From: JAJZEO01 sp964477345
GTDB taxonomy: Bacteria; Chlamydiota; Chlamydiia; Chlamydiales; 2-12-FULL-49-11
Length of the DNA stretch: 40,702 nucleotides
Assembly: GCA_964477345.1 (NCBI GenBank)
Contig: CAYZDL010000015.1
Coordinates: 1 to 40,702 of the forward strand
Direction: 5' to 3'
In this document: positions 8,493-16,810 of the stretch, piece after piece
Layout: every line of letters starts with the position of its first letter
Numbering within the stretch: position 1 is the stretch's first letter
The notes under the pieces: generated by a model
The model's input: only the letters and a program-made list of their open reading frames with translations
Database searches by the model: none
What the model was told of the DNA's origin: nothing
Made by a program: the position numbers and the translations under genes

Positions 8493-9456
8493 CTTTCTTA
8501 ACGGCTAGAATGATATCTGTGATATCTGGGTTATCCCCGCTAATGTTCGTTAGCTCGGCTCTACATATAGCCGCAGAATTCCCATTTGGGTGAATTTGAG
8601 CTCTGTTAAAGGCTTCTACTTTGTCACTCATCACTTCTACGGCATCTTTAGGAATGATCGCTCTTAGCTCGAGTTCCTGATCTTTTTGATTGAAAAAGAC
8701 AGAGGTGCACCCATTTTTGGGAACGGTTAAAAATGTATCTTCAAAGAAGTTGAGAAGTTGATCTACCGGGTGACCGCTATTTTGATTAACCACTTTAATG
8801 CCACAAAGATGCATTCCGTGCTCTACGACCTCTCTTTTAAAGGCAGTGCGATCGGCATAACTAAGCATTAGAGAGCCTTCTTCTAGGATTTTTCTTGAAA
8901 TGAAGATTCCTTGTTGCTTTTCTAGAATATCGGTTTTCTTTCGGGAAAATGAGCAAATTTTGTTTTCTTGAGTTGGCCCAATATGATTGATTAAGGAGGT
9001 ACTGGTAAGAAAATCCCCATGGTAAGTTCTTCGAATCAGAATCCCATACGATTTAATGTTCGAATGTTCAACAAACTCTATTGATAAAAAATCAGCAGAC
9101 AGCTCCTCTTCTGAAGTGGAGAAGGGGAGATAAGCTTGTTCGAGTAAATAATGAAAAAATTCGTGGGTTTTTAGATCACCTGTATTTTTTTTCAGATGGA
9201 TCAATTCGTCTTTTACAAGTTTTGTTGTTGACCAAGACCATTTGGGCCAAGGTCTACTCCATGAACAAAAGAAAAGTTGTAAGATTCTCGCAGCCATATC
9301 GTAGACAAAATGGGCAAGGCCCACGACTCCGTGGTAGTAACGAATGGTATTAGATGAAACTTTTAATGGCTCTTTTGATACTTCGTAGATAGTTTCGTCT
9401 ATATCAACATGATAAAGAGGCAGTCTTTTTTCGTCCCTAACAACTAAATGTTCCAT
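8485..9456 (-). CDS. Hypothetical protein (323 aa), no recognised family
   Basis: Family not recognised. The N-terminal 80 residues contain a hydrophobic, tryptophan-rich patch (about 45-77) that may be membrane-associated but is not a clean helix. The rest looks soluble and mixed alpha/beta, with isolated Cys and His residues but no motif I can name. It follows the 122-aa membrane protein after 2 bp and is probably the last gene of the ruvB-spoIID transcription unit. It converges on the 490-aa Cys/His protein with an 8-bp overlap. Confidence 0.65.
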   Translation of the reverse strand: MEHLVVRDEKRLPLYHVDIDETIYEVSKEPLKVSSNTIRYYHGVVGLAHFVYDMAARILQLFFCSWSRPWPKWSWSTTKLVKDELIHLKKNTGDLKTHEFFHYLLEQAYLPFSTSEEELSADFLSIEFVEHSNIKSYGILIRRTYHGDFLTSTSLINHIGPTQENKICSFSRKKTDILEKQQGIFISRKILEEGSLMLSYADRTAFKREVVEHGMHLCGIKVVNQNSGHPVDQLLNFFEDTFLTVPKNGCTSVFFNQKDQELELRAIIPKDAVEVMSDKVEAFNRAQIHPNGNSAAICRAELTNISGDNPDITDIILAVKKVI

Positions 9457-9458
9457 GA

Positions 9459-9827
9459 TTACTTTTCGGATGATTCATCGATTTCGTGGCTCAGGCTCTC
9501 TTCATCCTCAGCCTCAGTCGTGATTTCAGGGTCTAAAAATTCTCTTAAGATCATATAAATCGCCGCAATGATTAGAATGACAGGAGCAAGAACTTCCCAC
9601 TCAATATCATAGCCTGAGACGAGATAACCTCCAACAAAAATTGCTAGAGTCAGACACATATCATAGGTTCTTCCCAAGAGAAAATGCCTTATGGCTAGAG
9701 GTAAGCCTATTGCAAGTAGAACTCCGGGCCACCATTGATTCGTATAGAGAAGGACGGCAGCTCCTAGCAAAAAAAAGGAGGAAGAGATCGCCTTTGCTCT
9801 ACGATAGGAAACTTTTGGATGTGCCAT
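9459..9827 (-). CDS. Small conserved-looking inner-membrane protein
   Basis: 122 aa with three or four predicted membrane segments: about 16-28, 30-47 (a tight pair), 57-72 and 78-95. They are followed by a very acidic tail (about 98-122) rich in Glu, Asp and Ser. The N-terminus is basic (SYRRAKA), so the positive-inside rule puts it in the cytoplasm. No family recognised. It lies 7 bp after spoIID and 2 bp before the 323-aa gene, so it is probably cotranscribed with ruvB and spoIID. Confidence 0.7.
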   Translation of the reverse strand: MAHPKVSYRRAKAISSSFFLLGAAVLLYTNQWWPGVLLAIGLPLAIRHFLLGRTYDMCLTLAIFVGGYLVSGYDIEWEVLAPVILIIAAIYMILREFLDPEITTEAEDEESLSHEIDESSEK

Positions 9828-9834
9828 AATTGAC

Positions 9835-11031
9835 CTAAAATTTTTTGAATGATTCAGGCATTCTACTCAATTTTACAATATGTGTCGACGGGTAAAATTC
9901 AGCAAGGATTTGAGGCATAGTGGCGCCATTTTTAGCCATTTGGTCAGCAGTAAAGAGGCAAATACCGACTCCAGGCCCTCGGCCAAATCCCTCAAGCAGG
10001 AGGTCATCTTTCACTAAAGTAATCGTAAATTCCGTACTTAAGATCCGAGATGGGCCCAGCATTTTTTGAAATTCAAATACTGTCATCTCGTTAAATTGTT
10101 TCTTGTCGTTAAAACGGATTGCGTAAACTTTTTTCGATACAGGGTCTTTATAGATATCGACAGATTCGATCTTCTCTAGGTTAAGCATCCGGGCTAGATG
10201 AGAATTACCTAATGTACATTTCCATTTTGAATCAGATCTCTCTTTTTGAGCATATCCGACCAATACCCCGTCAGGGCCTTCACCCTTCTTTCTGAAAATG
10301 GCTTCATAATTGGCTGTTTTCCCTCCACAGTGCTCTGTCCAAGCGGTTGAGAAGGGGAGTTCCTTATAGGTCATGATCATACCTTTAGTTGATAAGACGG
10401 CCCTTTCGATCGCTTCATTGATTTTTGTCTGCCCTTCACCAAAGTATTGGACATCCTTAGCCTGTAAATCCCAATAAGGGTTAAATGAGTGTGCAACAGT
10501 GTTATAAATATGGGTTCTCATGGCTATTGCTAATGCATCGTATACGGCAGGTTCGTGCTTATCTGTGGCGAATTCAAGAGAGAGAACGGAGCGCAAATAA
10601 TCTTCTACATCAACTTCATTAACAATCTGAATTTTGGAGTTAATATCGTAGACTTCAATGTTTCCTTTGTACTGAATTCCGTCGACAAGAATAGTTAGGT
10701 CGGGACCTGTTGAGACAACTTTTATTTGATGAATTCCCGGATACCCTTCACCCCATTTAAGTCCTGCCTTATTTGTTTGTAGGTAATACCGTTTTCCACG
10801 AAACCCTGAGCTAAGGATTTTTTGATTTTCTGGATTAAGAACTTTGTAGGAACCGGGGACATCAAGAAGAGCCCCATTGATGTTTTCGGCAATTAGGACT
10901 TTCACACAGACGGGCTTTACTGCTTCTTCTGAAGAAGCTTCTATGGAGGCAAGATCGTCTTCAAAAGCAGCAGAAAGAGTAGCTGTGAAGATCGTAGCCA
11001 ATAAAGCGACTTTAATACCCCAAGTGTTCAT
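9835..11031 (-). CDS. spoIID: SpoIID-type septal lytic transglycosylase
   Basis: SpoIID/LytB-family protein. The family cleaves glycan strands stripped of stem peptides; chlamydial homologs have been linked to remodelling of division-septum peptidoglycan. Family blocks are all present: VDVEDYLRSVLSLEF with the catalytic Glu (residue 153), an alanine-rich helix ending AIAMRTHIY, TEHCGGKT as the small glycine loop, and GFGRGPGVGICLFTADQMA followed by ILAEFYPST. A signal peptide-like N-terminus (about 1-22) implies export. I chose the ATG at 11031; the frame also has a TTG two codons upstream. The start lies inside the 3' end of ruvB (20-bp overlap), so expression is coupled to ruvB. The canonical GHG of the last block reads GPG here. 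Confidence 0.85.
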   Translation of the reverse strand: MNTWGIKVALLATIFTATLSAAFEDDLASIEASSEEAVKPVCVKVLIAENINGALLDVPGSYKVLNPENQKILSSGFRGKRYYLQTNKAGLKWGEGYPGIHQIKVVSTGPDLTILVDGIQYKGNIEVYDINSKIQIVNEVDVEDYLRSVLSLEFATDKHEPAVYDALAIAMRTHIYNTVAHSFNPYWDLQAKDVQYFGEGQTKINEAIERAVLSTKGMIMTYKELPFSTAWTEHCGGKTANYEAIFRKKGEGPDGVLVGYAQKERSDSKWKCTLGNSHLARMLNLEKIESVDIYKDPVSKKVYAIRFNDKKQFNEMTVFEFQKMLGPSRILSTEFTITLVKDDLLLEGFGRGPGVGICLFTADQMAKNGATMPQILAEFYPSTHIVKLSRMPESFKKF

Positions 11032-11986
11032 ACGCAAATTTCGTTACCTCCCTTCCTCTAGGTCCTCGTTTGATAAATCCCTGCATGATCAGATAAGGTT
11101 CATAGACTTCGGCTAACGTCGTTTCGTCCTCACCTAGTGTTTGAGCGATTGTTTTAAGCCCTACAGGGCCCCCATCGTGAAGATCGATGATCATCTCAAG
11201 AATCCTTTTATCCATTTCATCAAGCCCCACTTCATCGACTTTAATCATTTGACAAGCCTCTCTTACGCAAGAGAGGTCAATCTGATTTTCATTGTGAAGT
11301 TGGGCATAATCTCGAACCCATCTGAGTAAATTATTGGCTACACGCGGGGTTCCCCTTGACCGTTTTGCAATCGCCTCAGCGGCTTCTCGATTCGTTTCAC
11401 AACCTAATATTTTTGCTGATCTAAAGACAATTTCTGTGAGATTGGCAAGATCGTAGTATTCCAATCGGATGATAATAGGAAACCTTGAACGTAAGGGAGA
11501 GCTTAAATTGCCCACCTTAGTTGTGGCTCCAATTAAAGAAAAATGATTAAGGGAGACTTGTACTGAGCGAGCGTTGGTCCCCGAATCAATCATCAAATCG
11601 AGACGAAAATCTTCCATCGCTGGATAGAGGTACTCTTCCATGTTCCTTGTCATCCGGTGAATTTCATCGATAAAAAAAAGATCATTTTCGGCTAGATTTG
11701 TCAATATTCCAGCAAGGTCGCCAGCTTTTTCTAAGGCAGGTCCGGAAGTTGTGACAAGAGATGATCCCATCTCTTCGGCAAGGATAGATGCAAGAGTCGT
11801 TTTTCCAAGGCCTGGGGGACCATGCAATAGAATATGCCCCATGGCTTCATTGCGTCCTTTGGCCGCATTGATGATCACTTTAAGTCTGCGGACAACGTCA
11901 TCATGGCCAATAAATTCAGATAACATCCTAGGTCTTAGCTTTAACTCAAAACCCTTGTCGGAATCTTTTAATTTGGTCCCATCCAT
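11012..11986 (-). CDS. ruvB: Holliday junction branch-migration helicase RuvB
   Basis: AAA+ motor of the RuvABC complex, which drives branch migration at recombination intermediates. The sequence shows LRPRMLSEFIGH, Walker A HGPPGLGKT, Walker B FFIDEIHR, the sensor/arginine region (GATTKVGNLSSPLRSRF), RGTPRVANNLLRW, and the C-terminal winged-helix domain (GGPVGLKTIAQTLGE). The frame extends to an ATG at 12019, but the ATG at 11986 gives 17-18 residues before LRP, as in other RuvB proteins, and leaves room for regulatory DNA ahead of the divergent dcd. Neither start has a good ribosome-binding site. The 3' end overlaps spoIID. Confidence 0.95.
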   Translation of the reverse strand: MDGTKLKDSDKGFELKLRPRMLSEFIGHDDVVRRLKVIINAAKGRNEAMGHILLHGPPGLGKTTLASILAEEMGSSLVTTSGPALEKAGDLAGILTNLAENDLFFIDEIHRMTRNMEEYLYPAMEDFRLDLMIDSGTNARSVQVSLNHFSLIGATTKVGNLSSPLRSRFPIIIRLEYYDLANLTEIVFRSAKILGCETNREAAEAIAKRSRGTPRVANNLLRWVRDYAQLHNENQIDLSCVREACQMIKVDEVGLDEMDKRILEMIIDLHDGGPVGLKTIAQTLGEDETTLAEVYEPYLIMQGFIKRGPRGREVTKFAYEHLGY

Positions 11987-12048
11987 GCGATTCTTATAGC
12001 AGAAAAACCAATTGTGCATCTATAACTAAAACAACAAAGGAGAGAGGG

Positions 12049-12615
12049 ATGTCACTACAACCTGATTCATGGATAAAAGAGATGGCCGAGAGTACTGAAA
12101 TGATAGAGCCCTTCGTTGACCATCTTGTACGAGAAGAGAATGGAAAGAAGGTGATTAGCTATGGATTATCAAGTTATGGCTATGATTTAAGAGTCTCCAA
12201 CCAATTTAAAGTTTTTACCAATATCAACTATTCATTGATCGATCCGAAGGGATTTACAGAGGATGAATTTATCGATATTGAGGCTGATGAATGCATAGTT
12301 CCTCCTAACTCATTTGCTTTGGCTGTGAGTGTAGAGTACTTCCGCATACCTAAAGATGTTCTTACCATTTGCATTGGAAAATCAACTTATGCTAGATGTG
12401 GGATCATAGTCAATGTCACACCGTTTGAACCAGAATGGGAAGGGTATGTAACTTTAGAGATCTCGAACACGACACCTTTGCCTGCAAAAATTTATGCTAA
12501 TGAGGGGCTCGCTCAAGTTCTCTTCTTTAAAGGGGCTAAACCGTGTGATGTGACCTATGCTGACCGAAAAGGTAAGTATATGAAACAGGTAGGAATCACT
12601 ATCCCAAGAATGTAA
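12049..12615 (+). CDS. dcd: dCTP deaminase
   Basis: Deaminates dCTP to dUTP (in some family members bifunctionally to dUMP), feeding dTTP synthesis. 188 aa, the usual length. Family features are SYGLSSYGYDLRV (nucleotide-binding N-terminal motif), VPPNSFALA, GKSTYARCGI, and the catalytic block WEGYVTLEISN followed by EGLAQVLFF. An excellent AAGGAG lies 6 bases before the ATG. It diverges from ruvB and heads a five-gene plus-strand run ending with the zinc dehydrogenase (7-, 44- and 14-bp gaps, then an overlap). Confidence 0.95.
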   Translation: MSLQPDSWIKEMAESTEMIEPFVDHLVREENGKKVISYGLSSYGYDLRVSNQFKVFTNINYSLIDPKGFTEDEFIDIEADECIVPPNSFALAVSVEYFRIPKDVLTICIGKSTYARCGIIVNVTPFEPEWEGYVTLEISNTTPLPAKIYANEGLAQVLFFKGAKPCDVTYADRKGKYMKQVGITIPRM

Positions 12616-12621
12616 TCTTAG

Positions 12622-13059
12622 ATGATAAAAGAACATTTTGCTCCTCTCGAGAAACCGGAAAATGAAATTCGGTATCAAATTTATCAATTGATGGATGCTT
12701 TTGAAAAGATCCATGCGATCATGAGCAAGCTTCTCAGTTTTGAGTTAAAAGAAACAAAAGCAATCGATCAGATCGAGCAGATTTTAATTCAAATGGAAAA
12801 ATCCCATCTCCGCATGCACCAACAGGTCAAAGCAATCGAGAAAGATATAACTGTGGGTGAGGAGATCGTCTATAAATCGACACCGTTACATGAGGCGGTT
12901 CGTCGAACCTATAACTTGCTTTCAGGACTCAATGTGCTTGATTTGAATAGTGAAAAATGGGTAATGATCATGACGCGCTGTTTAGTTGATACGGTTTATT
13001 ATCGTCAGATAAAGTCTATTGTTTTTAAAGATCTTACAGATGTATCAAAAAAAATATAA
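12622..13059 (+). CDS. Hypothetical helical protein (145 aa)
   Basis: Family not recognised. Nearly all alpha-helical, with a long heptad-like stretch at about 20-80 (Ile, Leu, Met and Gln rich) that could form a coiled coil, followed by a more compact C-terminal helical region. No signal peptide or membrane segment. It starts 7 bp after dcd and is probably cotranscribed with it and with the two next small genes, which share its size class and soluble character. Confidence 0.65.
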   Translation: MIKEHFAPLEKPENEIRYQIYQLMDAFEKIHAIMSKLLSFELKETKAIDQIEQILIQMEKSHLRMHQQVKAIEKDITVGEEIVYKSTPLHEAVRRTYNLLSGLNVLDLNSEKWVMIMTRCLVDTVYYRQIKSIVFKDLTDVSKKI

Positions 13060-13103
13060 AAAAAGTTTTCACAAAAAGCAGTAAGTTTGCTAGGGTGCAA
13101 ATT

Positions 13104-13496
13104 ATGTCGTCTTTTGTGGGGATCGTTTTGATAGAAAAATTGTTTTCAGATGTGTATCAGGGAGAGCTAACTTCACGCGATGCGGGTAAATTACTGCACG
13201 CCCTCTGTAATGTAAGGGGATTGAATCCGGCGATTGAATCACCTATTACAATGTTAATGACAACTGAACAAGGAAGAAGACGTCTACAAGAGTATGAAAC
13301 ATTTCTTACTCAAATGAATTGGTTAATGGCTAAACTTTCGGCACAAATCATTCCAATTGAGAATGCTATTGAACAATTTACATTTTATATGGATGATTTA
13401 ACTGAAGAGATGCTTTCAAATGAAGCCGATTTGCACACATTTTATACGGGTATAGCGTGTCCGATGTGCCGAAAGGTTGATGAGAGCACTACATAA
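13104..13496 (+). CDS. Hypothetical protein (130 aa)
   Basis: Family not recognised. Mostly helical and soluble, ending with a CPMC motif (CxxC) in the last 15 residues, which might bind a metal or be redox active, though one CxxC is weak evidence. I chose the ATG at 13104, preceded by AGGGTG at a workable distance, over a GTG three codons upstream. It lies 44 bp after its upstream neighbour and 14 bp before the next gene. Confidence 0.65.
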   Translation: MSSFVGIVLIEKLFSDVYQGELTSRDAGKLLHALCNVRGLNPAIESPITMLMTTEQGRRRLQEYETFLTQMNWLMAKLSAQIIPIENAIEQFTFYMDDLTEEMLSNEADLHTFYTGIACPMCRKVDESTT

Positions 13497-13510
13497 GGGG
13501 AGGAAACGAT

Positions 13511-14161
13511 ATGCAGCAATTTATTAAAATGCGCAAACAGGTGAGTATGACAGAATCGACCAGGCTTGTATTGAATAAGTCGATCGATCTTTTGCACAAA
13601 CTTTCAAATGGTAAATTAGGAAATGAGGATGTAAAAAAAGAGGTGACGGTCTTACTTTCCACCTATTTTGTCACGGCCTATCCTGAATCAGATCGTGGTG
13701 ATGATCCAGAAAAAAAATTGAAACTAGAACTCTTTCTTGATCAAGCTTATGAAATCATCGATCAAGTTGAGTCGGGTAAAGTACCTCTTTATGAAGCGAT
13801 TATGTTGATGAACAAGGTTGTAGTTAGTTTAAAACCCTTCGAGCAGCAGCAGTTAGAAGAAAGAGCTCACACTCCTAAGCGAACTGCACTCCCTTCTGAG
13901 AGAGAAGTTATTCGATTTCGACCTGTTCCCAAAGAAGTCGATGAAGAGGTTTTTGAAGAAGATTTAAATGAGGAAAGAAATATGAAAATGGCTGAGCGCT
14001 TTGAGTTTCGCAAGACAGAAAAACAAAGAGAAATGGCAGATCCTGAAGTTGCTGATTTGATTCAAGATGTTCTGAAGCAAAAAAAAGCTCTCGAAAATTC
14101 AATTTCTCATCTCAATCAATCGTTAAGCAAGATCGGGTTTGAGCTAAGACCTATTAAATGA
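13511..14161 (+). CDS. Hypothetical charged helical protein (216 aa)
   Basis: Family not recognised. An N-terminal helical domain (about 15-120) is followed by a proline- and acid-rich linker (about 125-155) and a long charged, probably coiled-coil helix (155-216) rich in Glu, Lys and Gln. No export signal. A strong GGGAGG precedes the ATG by seven bases. The last codons overlap the alcohol dehydrogenase gene by 4 bp (ATGA). Confidence 0.65.
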   Translation: MQQFIKMRKQVSMTESTRLVLNKSIDLLHKLSNGKLGNEDVKKEVTVLLSTYFVTAYPESDRGDDPEKKLKLELFLDQAYEIIDQVESGKVPLYEAIMLMNKVVVSLKPFEQQQLEERAHTPKRTALPSEREVIRFRPVPKEVDEEVFEEDLNEERNMKMAERFEFRKTEKQREMADPEVADLIQDVLKQKKALENSISHLNQSLSKIGFELRPIK

Positions 14162-15153
14162 AGGCGCAAATTTTTAGGAAAGTAGACCTTGTTGAAACGC
14201 GGCCCCTTTCTTTAGAAGAGGTCCCTGCTCCTTTGCCAGGAATGAAGGAAGTTAGGATAAAGGTGATTGCTTGTGGGCTTTGTTTAACCGACAAACAGAT
14301 TATAGAAGGGGATCTTCCTCTAAAAAAAACTCCCCTTATTCCTGGCCATCAAATTGTAGGGATCATCGATCAATTAGGTAAGGGGGTGACCGGATGCAAA
14401 AAAGGAAGTTTGGTCGGCATTCCCTGGCTTCATTCTACCTGCTGTCATTGTCACTACTGCGATTTACAACTTGAAAATCTTTGTGAGAAGGCGAATTTTA
14501 CAGGCTACCATGTTGATGGGGGATTTGCCGAATATACGGTGGCCCATTCCGATTACCTGGTTGAACTAAAGCCAGATATCAATCCGATTCAAGTAGCTCC
14601 ACTCTTATGCGCCGGGGTTGTTGGTTATCGCTCTTACAAACTCTCTACTATTAGACCTGGGCAAAAATTGGGACTGTTTGGATTTGGTAGCTGCGGCTCT
14701 TTGACGATACAAATTGCTAAGTATTTTGACGTCGATGTAGAGGTTTACACAAGATCTGAAGAACATCAAAAGATGGCGCTTGATTTAGGGGCAACTGTTG
14801 CAGACGTTGCAGAGGCTTCAATCGGTCGAAATCTCGATGCTGCGATTATTTTTGCCCCAGTAGGAGATTTAGTGCCTCTTGCACTACAAGCAATTCGAAA
14901 AGCGGGCGTCGTTGCGATCAATGCTATCCATACTTCACCAATTCCTCAGATGTCATATCAACTCCTCTATCATGAAAAAACTATTAAAACAGTAGCCAAC
15001 GCGACAAGGCAGGATGCGAAGGAGTTTTTTGATCTGGCCTATTCAATTCCCATTAAGAGTTATCCAATTACTTACCCTCTAGGGAGGGTAAACGACGCCT
15101 TAATCGATCTGAAAAATTCCAAATTTAGCGGTTCAGCCGTTTTTGTCATTTAA
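14158..15153 (+). CDS. Zinc-dependent alcohol dehydrogenase family protein
   Basis: Medium-chain dehydrogenase/reductase, 331 aa. Catalytic zinc ligands fit CGLCLTD, GHQIVG and a Cys in LLCAGV. The structural zinc loop CCHCHYCDLQLENLC holds the usual four cysteines. The NAD(P)-binding turn is GFGSCG at about 178-183. The substrate cannot be told from sequence; the closest remembered relatives are AdhA-like or zinc-binding alcohol dehydrogenases of unknown substrate. Last gene of the dcd-headed run, translationally coupled to the preceding hypothetical. Confidence 0.88.
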   Translation: MKAQIFRKVDLVETRPLSLEEVPAPLPGMKEVRIKVIACGLCLTDKQIIEGDLPLKKTPLIPGHQIVGIIDQLGKGVTGCKKGSLVGIPWLHSTCCHCHYCDLQLENLCEKANFTGYHVDGGFAEYTVAHSDYLVELKPDINPIQVAPLLCAGVVGYRSYKLSTIRPGQKLGLFGFGSCGSLTIQIAKYFDVDVEVYTRSEEHQKMALDLGATVADVAEASIGRNLDAAIIFAPVGDLVPLALQAIRKAGVVAINAIHTSPIPQMSYQLLYHEKTIKTVANATRQDAKEFFDLAYSIPIKSYPITYPLGRVNDALIDLKNSKFSGSAVFVI

Positions 15154-15233
15154 TTTGACTGGAAAGAAACCCGAAATTCAAGGTATAAAGAAGATAGTTA
15201 AGGGTAACGTTGTTGGTTGGGCAAGGCAATTTC

Positions 15234-15536
15234 ATGAGTGGCTATATTCGAGGAGTCGTTTCCTGGGGTCCTGTTTTAGTGTTCATTTTTGTTTGTTTTT
15301 TTTCTTATTCTCATGCAAATAAGAAAAAGAGTATTGTCTTTGAACAATTAAAGATCCGCTTTGAGGAACTGACAATTCAAAAGCAAGAAGCTCAAAATAT
15401 ACGAGAAGATTTACAACTGCAAATCGAGAGTCAAAGTGATCCGCTGTGGATTGAACAGACACTTATGCGAGGACTTGGTTTAGTGCCAGAAGGGCAAAAA
15501 AAGATCATTTTTCGTGAAACAGGCCAAGAGTATTAG
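15234..15536 (+). CDS. FtsB/DivIC-like septum formation initiator protein
   Basis: 100 aa bitopic protein: a short N-terminus, one membrane helix (about 9-25), then a Gln/Glu-rich coiled coil (about 30-65) and a C-terminal segment with LGLVPEGQKKIIF, like the conserved end of FtsB/DivIC, where a Pro-Gly/Glu motif follows the coil. FtsB-family proteins bridge FtsL and FtsQ in the divisome and activate septal peptidoglycan synthesis. I chose the ATG at 15234 (AAGG seven bases upstream) over a TTG at 15210. It precedes the two CNNM genes by 8 bp, so is probably cotranscribed. FtsL is an alternative identity. Confidence 0.7.
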   Translation: MSGYIRGVVSWGPVLVFIFVCFFSYSHANKKKSIVFEQLKIRFEELTIQKQEAQNIREDLQLQIESQSDPLWIEQTLMRGLGLVPEGQKKIIFRETGQEY

Positions 15537-15544
15537 AGTTTTTC

Positions 15545-16810
15545 ATGCTTCTTTTTTTCCTGATCGTTGGACTTGGCTTATTTCTTGTAACCGGAGGTTT
15601 TTTTTCAGCCTCCGAAACAGCCCTTTTTTCCCTTTCGCCGATGAAAGTGAGGAGTTTTCGAAATTCTTCATCAAAACGATTAAGGCTGATTGCTAATCTT
15701 CTTGATCGCCCCAATGATCTCTTAGTTACGATCTTAATGATCTATGTAGCGATCAACATCTGTCTACAAAACTTTGTTTCATCGATCTTTGGATCAGAGT
15801 CAAATTGGTGGGTGAATGTGGGAGTTCCTCTTGTGTTAACTCTTCTGTTTGGAGAGGCAATTCCTAAGTCAATTGCGATTTCTAGAAATGTAAAAATGGC
15901 TAAGATTGCTTCACCCATTTTGGTTTCAGCAAGATTTTGTTTTGGCCCGATTCGGGTGATCATGAATAAGATTGCATCGTGTCTATCACGCGTCATTTTC
16001 TTCTTTTTAAAAAAAGAGGAAGTAATCTCTACTGATGAATTAGTTCATGCCCTTGAAACATCAAAAAAATTGGGTGTCGTATCGACGGACGAAGCCAAAT
16101 TGATTCATGGATCACTAAAGATTGATGAGCTAGTGGTCAAGGAGGTGATGAGACCAAGACAACAAATTCTAGCCTACGACATACGAAATCCTTTAGACCA
16201 ATTGATCAAACTCTTTATCGACGAAGAATGCAGCCAAATCCCCGTCATTGAGGGGAGTGTTGATACGATTTATGGGATTGCTACTAGCGAACTATTCTTC
16301 CTTTATGGGGGGCAAATCAAAGAACCGGCCGATTTAAAACGATTTATTAGAGAGCCTTTTTTTGTTCCTGAAACAGTGACCGCGCACAAGTTGCTGCGGC
16401 AGTTTCAAGAGAGAAAAGAGACTATGGCTATCGTTGTCGACGAATACGGACAAACTTCGGGCCTTTTGACCAAAGAAGATATTGTAGAAGTAGTGATTGG
16501 ACAAATTTCGGACAAAATTGATACACAAGCCCATTTTACAAGGCAGAGTGGGGATGTGATCATTTCTAGTGGAAAACTCGAGCTTCACGAACTCGAAGAG
16601 ATCTTTGATATTCGGATTGAAACAGCCGATAACATGGTGACGGTAGGAGGGTATCTGACAGAAAAATTGGGGGATATTCCAAAAAGTGGCGCCAAGTTTA
16701 TGACTGAGGAATTACTATTCCACGTTTTGTCTGCTACCCCATCGCGAGTCACAAGGGTTTACATCCGGAAATTGAGACCTAAAGGGAGAGGGGGGAAAAG
16801 CCATGCATAA
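15545..16810 (+). CDS. CNNM/CorC-family membrane protein with CBS domains (first copy)
   Basis: 421 aa. An N-terminal DUF21/CNNM membrane domain (four hydrophobic segments in about 1-150, with FSASETALFSLSP after the first) is followed by a CBS pair (about 200-320, including VVDEYGQTSGLLTKEDIVE) and a C-terminal CorC_HlyC domain. This family is called hemolysin-like (TlyC) in older chlamydial annotation, but relatives act in magnesium/cobalt transport or its control. It overlaps the second copy by 8 bp. The position before a NifS-like and a PP2C gene recalls CT256-CT259 of C. trachomatis (from memory). Confidence 0.88.
   Translation: MLLFFLIVGLGLFLVTGGFFSASETALFSLSPMKVRSFRNSSSKRLRLIANLLDRPNDLLVTILMIYVAINICLQNFVSSIFGSESNWWVNVGVPLVLTLLFGEAIPKSIAISRNVKMAKIASPILVSARFCFGPIRVIMNKIASCLSRVIFFFLKKEEVISTDELVHALETSKKLGVVSTDEAKLIHGSLKIDELVVKEVMRPRQQILAYDIRNPLDQLIKLFIDEECSQIPVIEGSVDTIYGIATSELFFLYGGQIKEPADLKRFIREPFFVPETVTAHKLLRQFQERKETMAIVVDEYGQTSGLLTKEDIVEVVIGQISDKIDTQAHFTRQSGDVIISSGKLELHELEEIFDIRIETADNMVTVGGYLTEKLGDIPKSGAKFMTEELLFHVLSATPSRVTRVYIRKLRPKGRGGKSHA

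Noticed and set aside
15155..15190. TTGACT followed by TATAAA upstream of the FtsB-like gene
   Set aside because: The spacing is about 23 bp, too long for a housekeeping promoter.
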